Notes: a model not told the origin generated them from the sequence alone. 34,019 nt of DNA from an uncultured Collinsella sp. (GCA_958352845.1 CATWQC010000019.1:1-34019); one strand, 5' to 3'. Positions 7,103 to 15,948 are shown, counted from the first letter of the stretch. Made by a program: numbers and translations.

Positions 7103-7612
7103 GTGTCCGAACACGAACACGAGCACGGCGGCGGGCACGACCACCGCAACGACACGGGCGACGAGGCGAGCTGCCGTTGCGGCGGCGGCTCCGAACTGGT
7201 CCGTTTTTCGGTCACCGCGCCCGATGACCTACTGCGCCGCTTTGACGAGCAGATCGCACGCCGCGGCGACGTGGCCAACCGCTCCGAGGCAGTGCGCGAT
7301 TTGATTCGCGCCTCAATCGCCAAAGATCAGATGCGCACGCCCGATGAGCACGTTATCGGGTCGCTCACCATGATCTATGACCATCACACCGGCGATCTGA
7401 CGCGCCGCCTGGACGAGGTGCAGCACGACTACACCGACGAGATCGTATCGACCATGCACGTACATCTTGATCACCACAACTGTCTGGAGATCCTGGCGCT
7501 CAAGGGTCGCGGCGAGCGCGTCTACGAACTAGCCGATCGCTTGCTGGGCCTGCGCGGCGTTAAGCACGGCGAGCTCACCTGCGCCGCCACCAGGCAAAGT
7601 CTGGGGCTATAG
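7103..7612 (+). CDS. nikR: Nickel-responsive transcriptional regulator NikR with His-rich N-terminal extension
   Basis: Tetrameric ribbon-helix-helix repressor with a C-terminal ACT-like nickel domain. The RHH part is VRFSVTAPDDLLRRFDEQIA.. (residues ~33-75). The nickel ligands are visible as H108 (VQHDY), H119 and H121 (MHVHL) and C127 (HHNCLEI), the square-planar set of the family. Unlike E. coli NikR it carries about 30 extra N-terminal residues rich in His (HEHEHGGGHDH) and a CRC motif, which could bind or store metal. GTG start at 7103 begins 1 base after the preceding stop. It probably controls nickel supply for the hydrogenase maturation genes that follow. Confidence 0.93.
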   Translation: MSEHEHEHGGGHDHRNDTGDEASCRCGGGSELVRFSVTAPDDLLRRFDEQIARRGDVANRSEAVRDLIRASIAKDQMRTPDEHVIGSLTMIYDHHTGDLTRRLDEVQHDYTDEIVSTMHVHLDHHNCLEILALKGRGERVYELADRLLGLRGVKHGELTCAATRQSLGL

Positions 7613-7635
7613 CGGGATTTCCCGCAGCGCACCTG

Positions 7636-7706
7636 CCAAAAAGGGACAGGTTTGTTTTGGCAGGTTTAGAAGTTTTACCTACCAAAATAAACCTGTCCCT
7701 TTTTGG
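7636..7706. repeat. Palindrome between nikR and hypF (GACAGGTTT type)
   Basis: Arms of 25 bases (7636-7660 and 7682-7706, outer part CCAAAAAGGGACAGGTTT) with a single mismatch and a 21-base loop. It ends in a T-rich tract, TTTTTGG, just before the hypF ribosome site. It could terminate or attenuate read-through from nikR into hypF. Composition and size match the other dispersed palindromes here. Confidence 0.8.
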
Positions 7707-7729
7707 TCGGTTTTGATGAGGGGTGTCGC

Positions 7730-10198
7730 ATGCGGCATGTGCATATTCATGTGACGGGCATTGTGCAGGGCGTTGGCATGCGACCGTTTGTGTATCGCGA
7801 GGCCATGGCGCATGGCATTTGCGGCTGGGTGCTCAATGCAGGCGACGGCGTGCACATCGAGGCGCATGCTCCGGCCGATGCGCTCGATGCTTTTGTCACC
7901 GCGCTTTCTGAGCATGCGCCTGCGGCAGCCCGCGTAGAGCATGTCGAGCTTATGGACCTAGCATCCGGCGACTGGGACGCCACCAACGAGCAGGGTTTTC
8001 GCATCGTAGCATCGCAGGACCAGACCGCACACACGACGCTTGTCTCGCCCGATATCGCCACCTGCGACGACTGTCTGCGCGAGTTGTTCGATCCCGCCGA
8101 CCGACGCTATCACTACCCCTTTATCAACTGCACTAACTGCGGCCCACGCTTTACCATCATCCGGTCGCTGCCTTATGACCGAGCGGCCACGTCGATGGAT
8201 TGTTTTCCCATGTGTCCCGAGTGCGCCGCGGAGTATGCCGACCCACTCGACCGGCGTTTTCACGCGCAGCCCGATGCCTGCTTTGATTGCGGACCGCATA
8301 TTACGTGGCGTGAGACGGGCGTGGGCAATGAGCCAGGCGAAGCCGCCGCGTCGCCGGCCGTCGGCAACACGCGCGAGACCAGCGACGCCATTATCGACCG
8401 CTGTGTTGAGCTGCTGGCCAACGGCGGTATCGTCGCCATCAAGGGTCTGGGCGGATTTCACCTGGCATGCGACGCCTCCAACGAGCAGGCGGTGGCCGAG
8501 CTTCGCTGCCGCAAACGCCGCAGCAACAAACCGCTTGCCGTTATGGTGCGCGATCTTGCCGATGTTGAACGCCTGTGCCATGTCAACGACGTTGAACGCG
8601 GCTTGCTGACCGGCAGCATTCGCCCCATTGTGCTGCTGCGCCGACGTGCCGTTTGCGAGAGCGGCGGCTCCCCCAACGCCCTCGCGCTCGCGCTGTCCGT
8701 CGCACACGACCTTCCCGAGCTCGGTGTTATGCTCCCCTACACCCCGCTTCAGCATCTGTTGCTTGCCGCGGCAGAAGCCCGCGGTATGCACGCGTTCGTC
8801 ATGACCAGCGGAAACCTGAGCGAAGAACCCATCGAGACCGACGACAACCTTGCCTGGGAGCACCTCGTTGCCGCCGGCATCGCCGACGCGTTGCTCGGTA
8901 ACGACCGCGCAATCCTCTCGCGCTACGACGACTCTGTGGTACGCGTGGTCGATGGCGCCGTTATGCCCGTTCGCCGCGCTCGCGGATATGCACCCCAGCC
9001 GCTGCCGTTGCCGGCGCTCGACGGCGCTCCGTCCTGCGTGCTCGCCTGCGGGCCACAACAAAAGGCCACGATTGCGCTCACGCGTGAAGGGACGAACGGC
9101 GAGGCAACCTGTTTTGTGTCGCAGCATATCGGCGATGTTGAAAACGGCGGGACCTTCGATGCCTGGAACGCCGCGTGCACGCGCTTGGAAGATCTCTTTG
9201 ACTTGACGCCCGCCGCCTTGGCATGCGATCTACACCCCAGCTATCTATCGAGCCAGTGGGCGCGCGAGCAGGCGCGAAAATGCAATCTGCCGCTCGTCGA
9301 GGTGCAGCACCATCATGCGCATATCGCGAGCGTAATGGCCGAGGCTATCGCCGCGGGCCAGCTTACAACCGACGCGCGCGTCCTGGGCATCGTCTTTGAC
9401 GGCACCGGCGCCGGCACCGATGGGACCATTTGGGGCGGTGAGTTTCTTATCGCCGGCCTTGGCGGCTTTGCGCGCGCCGCGCATTTGCGCACTTGGGCGC
9501 TCCCCGGCGGGGCGGCCTCCGTGCGCGACGCCCGCCGCAACGCCTTCGCCTTGCTCAGTGAGCTCGGCCTGCTTAAACACCCGGGGGCCGAGCGGCTCTT
9601 AGGCGACCTAGACGAGCAAACACGTAGCGTGACGGCAACGATGATCGAACGTGGCATCAACAGTCCGCGCACCAGCAGCATGGGTCGCTTGTTTGATGCC
9701 GCAGCCGCGATTCTGGGCATTTGCGGCCAGGCGACCTACGAGGGTGAACCCGCCATCGAGCTCGAGGCCGCCGCCTGGCGCGCGCTCAGCAGCGAAAGTA
9801 CCTGCCCCACCGGCAATATGGCCAGCTTTTCCGTAACCGAATCATCCCGTCCGGACGACTGCCATGTTCTGAACTCCAAATCGCTTATTGAGGAGCTTTT
9901 GGAGGGAATCGGGGCCGACGTGCCCGCCGGCCAACTCGCGCTCGACTTCCATGTCGCCGTCGCACGCTCCTCGGCACACATCGCCAGCGAGATCTGCGCG
10001 CGCGAGGACATCGATGCCGTCGCGCTCTCGGGCGGTGTGTTCATGAACCGACTTTTGCTCCAGCTCCTCACCCGCGAGCTCAAAAGCATGGGTCTCACTG
10101 TCTTGGTTCCCCACTCCGTGCCCGTCAACGACGGCTGCATCTCCTACGGTCAGGCGGCGATCGCGCGCGCCCACCTCGCGCAGATCGCATCGCAGTAG
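7730..10198 (+). CDS. hypF: Carbamoyltransferase HypF, hydrogenase maturation
   Basis: Uses carbamoyl phosphate and ATP to carbamoylate the C-terminal Cys of HypE, the first step in making the CN ligands of [NiFe] hydrogenase. 822 residues with the full domain order: acylphosphatase (1-~90, GIVQGVGMRPFVYREA), two zinc fingers (~105-190, CDDC/CTNC and CPEC/CFDC), YrdC-like (~220-400, GGIVAIKGLGGFHLACDA, RRARGYAPQPL) and a Kae1-like C-terminal domain (VQHHHAHIASVM, FDGTGAGTDGTIWGGE, ALSGGVFMN). ATG at 7730 is chosen because GAGGGG precedes it by 6 bases and the protein then begins with the acylphosphatase strand. No frameshift is seen. Confidence 0.97.
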   Translation: MRHVHIHVTGIVQGVGMRPFVYREAMAHGICGWVLNAGDGVHIEAHAPADALDAFVTALSEHAPAAARVEHVELMDLASGDWDATNEQGFRIVASQDQTAHTTLVSPDIATCDDCLRELFDPADRRYHYPFINCTNCGPRFTIIRSLPYDRAATSMDCFPMCPECAAEYADPLDRRFHAQPDACFDCGPHITWRETGVGNEPGEAAASPAVGNTRETSDAIIDRCVELLANGGIVAIKGLGGFHLACDASNEQAVAELRCRKRRSNKPLAVMVRDLADVERLCHVNDVERGLLTGSIRPIVLLRRRAVCESGGSPNALALALSVAHDLPELGVMLPYTPLQHLLLAAAEARGMHAFVMTSGNLSEEPIETDDNLAWEHLVAAGIADALLGNDRAILSRYDDSVVRVVDGAVMPVRRARGYAPQPLPLPALDGAPSCVLACGPQQKATIALTREGTNGEATCFVSQHIGDVENGGTFDAWNAACTRLEDLFDLTPAALACDLHPSYLSSQWAREQARKCNLPLVEVQHHHAHIASVMAEAIAAGQLTTDARVLGIVFDGTGAGTDGTIWGGEFLIAGLGGFARAAHLRTWALPGGAASVRDARRNAFALLSELGLLKHPGAERLLGDLDEQTRSVTATMIERGINSPRTSSMGRLFDAAAAILGICGQATYEGEPAIELEAAAWRALSSESTCPTGNMASFSVTESSRPDDCHVLNSKSLIEELLEGIGADVPAGQLALDFHVAVARSSAHIASEICAREDIDAVALSGGVFMNRLLLQLLTRELKSMGLTVLVPHSVPVNDGCISYGQAAIARAHLAQIASQ

Positions 10199-10331
10199 CC
10201 CGATCTCGCTCGTCGCCGCGCCATCTGTCTCACGGGCGTAACGCGTTTGCCCGCGAACCCCGCGAGCGCTACCATCAAGCAATGGATTATCAAGCGCCTA
10301 TCCAGCGCAAAGCGTATAAAAGGGGAACAAT

Positions 10332-10592
10332 ATGTGCCTTGCCGTTCCCGGTAAAGTAGTCAAACGCGACGACGACCTCAAGGCCACCGTCGACATGATG
10401 GGCATCGAGCGCCCGGTGTCGCTGCGACTCGTGCCGACGGCACAAGTAGGCGACTATATTCTGGTGCACGCTGGATTTGGCATCCAGATCGTCGACGAGC
10501 AGGAGGCGCAGGATACGCTCGACCTGGTCAACACCATGACCGAACTGGTCGAAGAGGACCAACTGGCCAGCAACCCGGCCGAGGCGTACTAG
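10332..10592 (+). CDS. hypC: Hydrogenase maturation chaperone HypC
   Basis: 86 residues beginning MCLAVPGKV, the family signature. Cys2 carries the Fe(CN)2CO moiety together with HypD and delivers it to the hydrogenase large subunit. GGGG lies upstream of the ATG. The stop codon overlaps the hypD GTG by one base, so HypC and HypD, which form a complex, are translationally coupled. The ~130-base gap after hypF holds nothing I recognise. Confidence 0.96.
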   Translation: MCLAVPGKVVKRDDDLKATVDMMGIERPVSLRLVPTAQVGDYILVHAGFGIQIVDEQEAQDTLDLVNTMTELVEEDQLASNPAEAY

Positions 10593-11704
10593 TGGTGGCC
10601 GGACAGCCGGCTCGCTCCGGTATCGACTTTTCGGCATTTCGCGATTCCAAGCTGGCCCGCGAGCTCATCGAACGCATCCGTGAACTTGTCGGCGACCGCA
10701 CCATCAACCTTATGGAAGTCTGCGGCACGCACACCGTGAGCATCGGTCGCTATGGCTTTCGCTCCATTATGCCGGCGGGACTCAAGCTGCTGAGCGGCCC
10801 GGGTTGCCCCGTCTGCGTTACCGCCAACCGCGACATCGACCATGCAATCGCGCTCGCCAACATAGACGGCGCCATCATCACCACCTTTGGCGACATGATG
10901 CGCGTGCCCGGATCGTCCACCTCGCTCGCCGCGCAAAAGGCGGCAGGGCGCGACATTCGCATCGTCTACTCCCCGCTCGACGCACTCGACATCGCTGAGC
11001 AAAACCCCGACCGCCCGGTCATCTTTATGGGCGTGGGCTTTGAGACTACAACGCCCACCATCGCCGCCGCCATCCTGGAGGCAGACGCGCGCGGGCTGCA
11101 GAACTTCTCGGTCTACTGCGCCCATAAGACCACGCCGCCGGCGCTGCGCGCCATCGCCAACGATCCCGAGACCACTATCGACGGCTTTATCCTGCCGGGC
11201 CACGTCACCACCATCACGGGCTTAGCCCCCTTTGGCTTTTTGGTCGACGAGTTTAAGACTCCAGGCGTGGTAACGGGGTTTGAGCCGGTCGACATCTTGC
11301 AGGGCATCTGCATGCTGGTCCAGATGGTTGTTGAGGGGCAACCCGCAATCGACAACGCCTACCTTCGCGGCGTCAATGCCGACGGCAATCCCGTGGCGCG
11401 CCAGCTGGTCGAGCAGGTATTTGAGCCGTGCGATACCACATGGCGCGGGCTGGGATCGATTGCGGCTTCGGGACTCGCCATTCGTCCCGAGTTTTCGCAC
11501 TTTGATGCCAGCATGCGCTTTGACGTGTCCATCGAGCCGACGGTCGAGCCACGCGGATGCCGCTGCGGCGACGTGCTGCGCGGAGCCATTACGCCGAGCG
11601 ACTGCCCTCTGTTCGGCCACGCTTGTACACCTGAGCATCCCGTCGGCCCCTGCATGGTGAGCTCCGAGGGCAGCTGCGCGGCGTACTACCGATACCGTGC
11701 CTAG
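10592..11704 (+). CDS. hypD: Hydrogenase maturation factor HypD
   Basis: [4Fe-4S] protein that assembles Fe(CN)2CO with HypC. 370 residues with conserved motifs: MEVCGTHT (~42-49), GPGCPVCVT (~69-77), GFETTTP, CAHKTTPPA, LPGHVTTITG, and the cluster region RGCRCGDVL..CPLFG..C and GPCMVSSEGSCAAYY near the C-terminus. Translation starts at GTG overlapping the hypC stop; a second GTG follows immediately. Next gene is hypE after 48 bases. Confidence 0.96.
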   Translation: MVAGQPARSGIDFSAFRDSKLARELIERIRELVGDRTINLMEVCGTHTVSIGRYGFRSIMPAGLKLLSGPGCPVCVTANRDIDHAIALANIDGAIITTFGDMMRVPGSSTSLAAQKAAGRDIRIVYSPLDALDIAEQNPDRPVIFMGVGFETTTPTIAAAILEADARGLQNFSVYCAHKTTPPALRAIANDPETTIDGFILPGHVTTITGLAPFGFLVDEFKTPGVVTGFEPVDILQGICMLVQMVVEGQPAIDNAYLRGVNADGNPVARQLVEQVFEPCDTTWRGLGSIAASGLAIRPEFSHFDASMRFDVSIEPTVEPRGCRCGDVLRGAITPSDCPLFGHACTPEHPVGPCMVSSEGSCAAYYRYRA

Positions 11705-11752
11705 CCCGGACGCACCCGCACACCGGCACCACCCACGATTGGAGTTTTCGAT

Positions 11753-12787
11753 ATGTCCCATAGCGTTACCGACAGCACCGTCCTGCTGGGTCACGGCTCC
11801 GGCGGCCAGATGATGAAACGCATCATCGACGAGGTCTTTTTGGATGCCTTTGGGTCGCCCGAGCTGCTCGAGGGCAACGACGCCGGCGTCGCCGCACTGC
11901 CCGCGAGCGGGCGAATCGCCATGTCGACTGACAGCTTTGTGGTAACGCCGCAGTTCTTCCCCGGCGGCAATATCGGCCGCCTCGCCGTATGCGGAACCGT
12001 CAACGACGTCGCGACCTCGGGCGCTAACGTGCGCTACCTGTCGTGCGGCTTTATCCTCGAAGAGGGCTATCCCATGGACAAGCTGCGTCAGATTGTGCAG
12101 ACCATGGCCGAGACGGCGCGCGAGGCGGGCGTGGCGATCATCACCGGCGACACCAAGGTGGTCGAGCGCGGCGGTGCCGACGGCGTCTACATCAATACCG
12201 CCGGCGTGGGCGAAGTGCCCGCGGGCGTAGCGCTCAGCGGTGCAAACTGCCAGCCCGGCGATGTCATCTTGGTCTCGGGTACACTGGGCGACCACGGCAT
12301 CGCCATCATGAGCCAGCGCGAGGGCTTGGCGTTTTCGAGCAACATCGAAAGCGACGCTGCGCCGCTCAATCATCTGATTGCCGACGTGCTCGCCGCTGCC
12401 CCCGACACCCGCTGCTTCCGCGACCCCACGCGCGGCGGCCTGGCATCCACACTCAACGAGTTTGCCCAGGCCAGCGGCGTTGCCATGGAGATCGACGAGG
12501 ATGCCGTGCCCGTGCGTCCCGACGTGCAGGCGGCATGTGAGATGCTCGGCTACGATGTGCTGCAGGTAGCAAACGAGGGCAAGATGGTCGCCGTGGTGCC
12601 TGCTGAGCAGGCCGATGCCGCGCTGGCGGCCATGCGTGCCGCGCGCTACGGCGAAAACGCCGCGATTATCGGCCGCGTGCTGCCGTTTGGACCGGACGCT
12701 CGGCCCGTCGTGCGCGTACGCACCGGCTGGGGCTCGACCCGCATCCTCGACATGCTCGTGGGAGAGCAGCTGCCGAGAATTTGCTAG
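11753..12787 (+). CDS. hypE: Hydrogenase maturation protein HypE
   Basis: PurM-like ATPase that dehydrates its C-terminal thiocarbamate to thiocyanate, the source of the CN ligand. 344 residues ending in PRIC, the invariant C-terminal tail with the modified Cys. N-terminal LLGHGSGGQMM, FGSPELLEGNDAG, GTVNDVATSGA and DPTRGGLAST are conserved nucleotide-binding segments. GGAG precedes the ATG at 11753. It closes the hypF-C-D-E run. hypA, hypB and hydrogenase structural genes are not in the window, so nickel insertion must be served from elsewhere. Confidence 0.97.
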   Translation: MSHSVTDSTVLLGHGSGGQMMKRIIDEVFLDAFGSPELLEGNDAGVAALPASGRIAMSTDSFVVTPQFFPGGNIGRLAVCGTVNDVATSGANVRYLSCGFILEEGYPMDKLRQIVQTMAETAREAGVAIITGDTKVVERGGADGVYINTAGVGEVPAGVALSGANCQPGDVILVSGTLGDHGIAIMSQREGLAFSSNIESDAAPLNHLIADVLAAAPDTRCFRDPTRGGLASTLNEFAQASGVAMEIDEDAVPVRPDVQAACEMLGYDVLQVANEGKMVAVVPAEQADAALAAMRAARYGENAAIIGRVLPFGPDARPVVRVRTGWGSTRILDMLVGEQLPRIC

Positions 12788-12910
12788 GGCGGAACCGCAC
12801 GGTCGGCGCGATGCGGCTTGGTATCCCTGGAGATGTTCAGATTCCAAGCACGCCCAACGCGGAAGCCCAGTATTATGAGGTGCGTTTTAAATCCAATGAC
12901 GGGAGCTTTC

Positions 12911-13579
12911 ATGGCAGCAGCTTTTTCCCATGTGATCTTTGACCTGGACGGCACCATCCTCAACACGCTCGAGGACCTGGCGGCCGCCGGCAACCATACC
13001 TGCGAGACGCACGGCTGGCCCACGTTTGCCGTCGACGAGTACCGCTACAAGGTGGGAAACGGCATGCTCAAGCTGGTTGAGCGTTTTATGCCTGCCGAGT
13101 ATGCGGGCGACAGCCGTATGTTTGAGCAGACGCTTGCCGAGTTTAGGGCTTACTACGGCGAGCACAAGGAGGACCACACCGCCCCCTATGCCGGCACAAT
13201 CGAGATGCTCGACCGCCTGCGCGCCGCGGGTGTGCAGCTAGCCGTGCTCACTAACAAGGACCACGTCTCGGCGGCTCCGCTTATCGAAAAATACTTTGGT
13301 TCCGAGCGCTTTGCGCTGGTACAGGGCCGTGTTGATGCGTTTCCGCCCAAGCCCGAAGCACCCGTCACGCTGCATGTGATGGAGGAGCTGGGCGCCAATC
13401 CGGCAACCACGCTCTATGTGGGCGATTCCAATGTCGATATCCTGACCGGTCACAACGCCGGCCTTAAGAGCGCGGGCGTCAGCTGGGGCTTCCGCGGCCG
13501 CGCAGAGCTGGAGGCCGCCGGCGCCGACTACGTGGTGGACACCCAGGCAGAGCTCGCGGCGCTGGTGCTGGGCGAGTAA
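12911..13579 (+). CDS. HAD-family hydrolase, phosphoglycolate phosphatase-like
   Basis: 222-residue haloacid-dehalogenase phosphatase. Motif I is FDLDGTILNT (nucleophile and acid/base Asp), motif II VLTNKD, motif III a Lys near FPPKPEAP, motif IV GDSNVDILTGHNAG. A helical cap lies between motifs I and II (residues ~15-85). Gph/PGP-type proteins remove phosphate from 2-phosphoglycolate and related small substrates; the true substrate cannot be read. ATG at 12911 has GGGAG 5 bases upstream; longer in-frame starts lack a site. It follows hypE by 123 bases and may be a separate unit. Confidence 0.88.
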   Translation: MAAAFSHVIFDLDGTILNTLEDLAAAGNHTCETHGWPTFAVDEYRYKVGNGMLKLVERFMPAEYAGDSRMFEQTLAEFRAYYGEHKEDHTAPYAGTIEMLDRLRAAGVQLAVLTNKDHVSAAPLIEKYFGSERFALVQGRVDAFPPKPEAPVTLHVMEELGANPATTLYVGDSNVDILTGHNAGLKSAGVSWGFRGRAELEAAGADYVVDTQAELAALVLGE

Positions 13580-13606
13580 CCGCTCATCCCTCCCACGGGT
13601 AGCTAA

Positions 13607-13696
13607 TGTGGGACGGGACTCTTTTAGCTGCCCCCCGCGCCAAAGGAGTGTCCCCCCAACTGCCGGCAGAAAAGGAACGTCCCCAAGTGCCGCCCC
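13607..13696. repeat. Degenerate dispersed repeats (GGGACGGGACTCTTTTAGCTG and AAGGAGTGTCCCC types)
   Basis: The stretch GGGACGGGACTCTTTTAGCTG (from 13610) matches one arm of the palindrome at 33603, but its partner arm is missing here. It is followed by AAAGGAGTGTCCCC..AACTGCC..ACGTCCCCAA..CCCAATGACTACC, which aligns with 23522-23584. No gene is present. It reads as a nested, decaying set of intergenic repeats beside the structured element that starts at 13697. Confidence 0.65.
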
Positions 13697-13878
13697 AATG
13701 ACTACCATGGCAACGCCGCAGGTAGAGGACGGACAGCGAAAACGCCCCTAAGCGAGCAAGGTGACGTGAAATGAAAGGGCGCTGACCTTCTGGTCGCGCC
13801 CTTGAAATTGAACGTCAGATTGCCGCTTAGGGGCGTTTGCAGCGTCGAGCAGTTACGCGGTTCGTAGAACCGCGTAAC
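13697..13878 (+). ncRNA. Candidate structured RNA element, copy 1
   Basis: Nested helices are visible. P1: 13740-13754 with 13824-13838 (15 bp, AAACGCCCCTAAGCG). P2: TGACGT 13762-13767 with ACGTCA 13812-13817. P3: hairpin 13775-13803 with a single bulged T, stem end GACC and loop TTCT. P4: hairpin 13852-13878 with 12-bp arms. Copy 2 at 17555-17737 has the same helices with different, still complementary sequences. Conserved unpaired blocks are AATGACTAC, GGCAACGCCG, AGCGAGCAAGGTG, CAGATTGCCGC and TTGCAGCGTC. The strand is uncertain: a U-G pair in copy 2 P1 favours the plus strand, but the element also forms the 3' UTR of the minus-strand lipoprotein gene. I cannot assign it to a named RNA family. 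Confidence 0.72.
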
Positions 13879-13881
13879 CCC

Positions 13882-14439
13882 CTAGCTCATCATCGCATTC
13901 ATCATCTCGGTGGTTGCGGAATCGTCGGCAGACCACTCGTTATCCTCGTTGGCGGAATATTTAAAGGTGACCTTGGTGTCCTTGGTCTTAGCGGCCTTGG
14001 TCACGTCGACCATGACCTGGCCGGCCATCTTGTACAGGTCATCCTCGGAAGGCATCGTATCGAGTGCGGCGACCTTCTCCTGATACTGGGTGGCGAAATC
14101 TTCGACGATCTTATTCATGGACTTGCAGGTGATGGTAACCTCGGCGGTCGCAGTGCCCTTGTCCTCATCGACCGTCACATCGCCGATCTTGTAATCAAAG
14201 CCCTCGAGATAGCTCTTGGCGTACTCCTTGGGATCGATGCCCAGTTGCTCAAACTCGTCGCCCGAAGCCTCTTCCAGACCGGAGAGGAAATCATCGCCGC
14301 CGTTCTTGATCTCGTCAAACTGGCTCGTAAGGTCGTTGGTGATGAGCTCTTCCACCGAAGGCCCTCCGCAGCCGGAAAGCAAAACCACGCACGCGACCAG
14401 GGCAGCCATCAGGGGCGCAAGCAGCAGCTTCTTTTTCAT
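13882..14439 (-). CDS. Putative lipoprotein, DUF5105-like
   Basis: 185 residues. An N-terminal lipoprotein signal (MKKKLLLAPLMAALVACVV) ends in the lipobox LLSGC with Cys24, so the protein should be anchored to the outer face of the membrane. The mature part (~25-185) is acidic, with mixed helix and sheet and motifs EEASGDEFEQLGIDPKEY and DKGTATAEVTITCKSM, in the manner of DUF5105/DUF4878 lipoproteins. GGAGG lies just upstream of the ATG. Its stop codon is 3 bases from the structured element. Function unknown. Confidence 0.85.
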   Translation of the reverse strand: MKKKLLLAPLMAALVACVVLLSGCGGPSVEELITNDLTSQFDEIKNGGDDFLSGLEEASGDEFEQLGIDPKEYAKSYLEGFDYKIGDVTVDEDKGTATAEVTITCKSMNKIVEDFATQYQEKVAALDTMPSEDDLYKMAGQVMVDVTKAAKTKDTKVTFKYSANEDNEWSADDSATTEMMNAMMS

Positions 14440-14616
14440 GACATTCCTCCAAACAAGCGGCGCCGCGTTCCCTGCGCAGCGCACGTCGTAACAGCAAGTC
14501 CATATTAGCGGCCCGGCCCAACCCCCTGCGTCGCAAAAGCGCAGGCGGCTCAATTTGACGAACGAATGGCCCGTAAAGCAAGCCCCTTGCAATAAAATGC
14601 ACCTGTTTAGCCTATT

Positions 14617-14649
14617 AAAAAAGGGTGGCCGGACAACCCGACCACCCTT
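14617..14649 (-). terminator. Terminator of the EIIA gene
   Basis: On the minus strand AAGGGTGGTCGG pairs with CCGGCCACCCTT and is followed by a T-run. It lies 24 bases after the EIIA stop. Confidence 0.88.
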
Positions 14650-14672
14650 GCGCATCTTCTGGATGCCGCAGA

Positions 14673-15209
14673 CTACTTGCGGACGACCTTAACGATGGCG
14701 TCACCGGCGGCGACGGCAGACTCGGCCTCGACGGCGAGCTCGACGTCAGCGAACTCGGCGGTGTTGGACACGGCCACGACGACGCAGTCCTTGTAACCGG
14801 CGGCAGCGATCTTGGCGCGGTCGATCTTGAGTATGGGCTGACCAGCTTTGACAACGTCGTCGGCCTTGACGAAGCCCTCGAAGCCATCACCGTTCATGTT
14901 GACGGTATCGACGCCAACGTGCACCAGAACCTCGATGCCGCTATCGGACTGCAGGCCCACGGCGTGACCCATGGTGACGGTCACCTTGCCGTCGCAGGGA
15001 GCGTAGACCAGGTCGTCCTCGGGCCACACAGCGCAGCCCTTGCCCAGAACCTCGCCACCAAAGACGGGATCGGGCACGTCGGCCATCTTGATGACCTTGC
15101 CCTTGACAGGCGAGCACAGCACGTCGGCGCCAGCAGAAGCAGAGATGGAGGCCGGAGCAGCAGCTGCCGCGGGCTCAGCCTTCTTCTTAAACATGTCAAA
15201 CAGACCCAT
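14673..15209 (-). CDS. crr: PTS glucose-type EIIA component
   Basis: Phosphocarrier of the PEP:sugar phosphotransferase system, passing phosphate from HPr to an EIIB. 178 residues: an amphipathic N-terminus (MGLFDMFKKK), an Ala-rich linker (12-28), then the EIIA-Glc beta-sandwich. The phosphorylated His is in GIEVLVHVGVDTVNMNG, and the second active-site His is in VTVTMGHAVGL. ATG at 15209 has GAGGAG upstream. No cognate EIIBC is adjacent, so it may serve several permeases or sugar signalling, as free EIIA-Glc does in other bacteria. Confidence 0.93.
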   Translation of the reverse strand: MGLFDMFKKKAEPAAAAAPASISASAGADVLCSPVKGKVIKMADVPDPVFGGEVLGKGCAVWPEDDLVYAPCDGKVTVTMGHAVGLQSDSGIEVLVHVGVDTVNMNGDGFEGFVKADDVVKAGQPILKIDRAKIAAAGYKDCVVVAVSNTAEFADVELAVEAESAVAAGDAIVKVVRK

Positions 15210-15384
15210 ATGTTTTCTCCTCTTGATTAAGCGCAACGTTATGCGCATGCCTATGGTGATTATAGTGCCAAATGATCAAATTGCTAAGGTGAGGGCCCGA
15301 ATCGCAAGCCCTTCCCGGTAGCGCTCGTGGGATGAGTATCTCCTTTGCATCGCGGGTCGATAAGCCGAGTATCGCCTGCAGGTT

Positions 15385-15948
15385 ATGGAGCGCATGGAAG
15401 GGCTCTACCAGACCACGCTGGCCGAAACGCAGGAACTACTCGACCCCACGCAGCTTGACCACGCCGCCAAGCTCATCGCAAACGCCCGACAGGTCGACAT
15501 CTACACGGGCTCGCACAACCTCTATCCAGCAGGAATGTTCCGCGACCGCCTGCTCTCCGCCGGCAAAAGCGCAACGTGCCACGACGGCGCTGAGGCCCAG
15601 GTGCGTACGGCGCTCGCCTCGGGTCCCGACCATGCGGCAATCGTCATCTCCTGCAGCGGCCTTGCCCCCAACCTCAAGGACATCTTGCCGATTCTCAGCA
15701 GCCGGCATGTCCCGGTCATCGTCATCGGCACGCCTTATTGCGCTCGCATTCACCCTGGCTTTGCCGCCTACCTCACGGTGAGTGACCACGAGAGTATGAC
15801 GCATCGCATCACGCAGTTCGCCAGCCACATCGCCGTGCAATACGTGCTCGATTCGCTCTACAGCAGCTACTTCGCCAAAGATTACGACCGCTGCTCCGAA
15901 TTCCTAGAGCGCTCATTCCCCTACACCCGCCTGCCCGGGCTCAAGTAG
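15385..15948 (+). CDS. SIS-domain protein, remnant of a MurR/RpiR-type regulator lacking its HTH
   Basis: 187 residues made of a SIS domain (VDIYTGSHNLYPAGMFRDRL, ISCSGLAPNL, VPVIVIGT), which in RpiR regulators binds phosphosugars. The N-terminal HTH domain (~75 residues) is absent. Just upstream the reading frame continues as AEYRLQVM back to a stop at 15361, and a second frame at 15332 reads SISFASRV. Both look like the end of an RpiR HTH broken by a frameshift. There is no good ribosome site. It is divergent from the EIIA gene. It is likely a decaying gene, although a SIS-only protein could still be made. Confidence 0.65.
   Translation: MERMEGLYQTTLAETQELLDPTQLDHAAKLIANARQVDIYTGSHNLYPAGMFRDRLLSAGKSATCHDGAEAQVRTALASGPDHAAIVISCSGLAPNLKDILPILSSRHVPVIVIGTPYCARIHPGFAAYLTVSDHESMTHRITQFASHIAVQYVLDSLYSSYFAKDYDRCSEFLERSFPYTRLPGLK

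Noticed and set aside
11222..12847. Very long minus-strand open frame (541 codons) opposite hypD/hypE
   Set aside because: It is the antisense shadow of two certain hyp genes in a GC-rich genome, with no ribosome site and no recognisable protein features.
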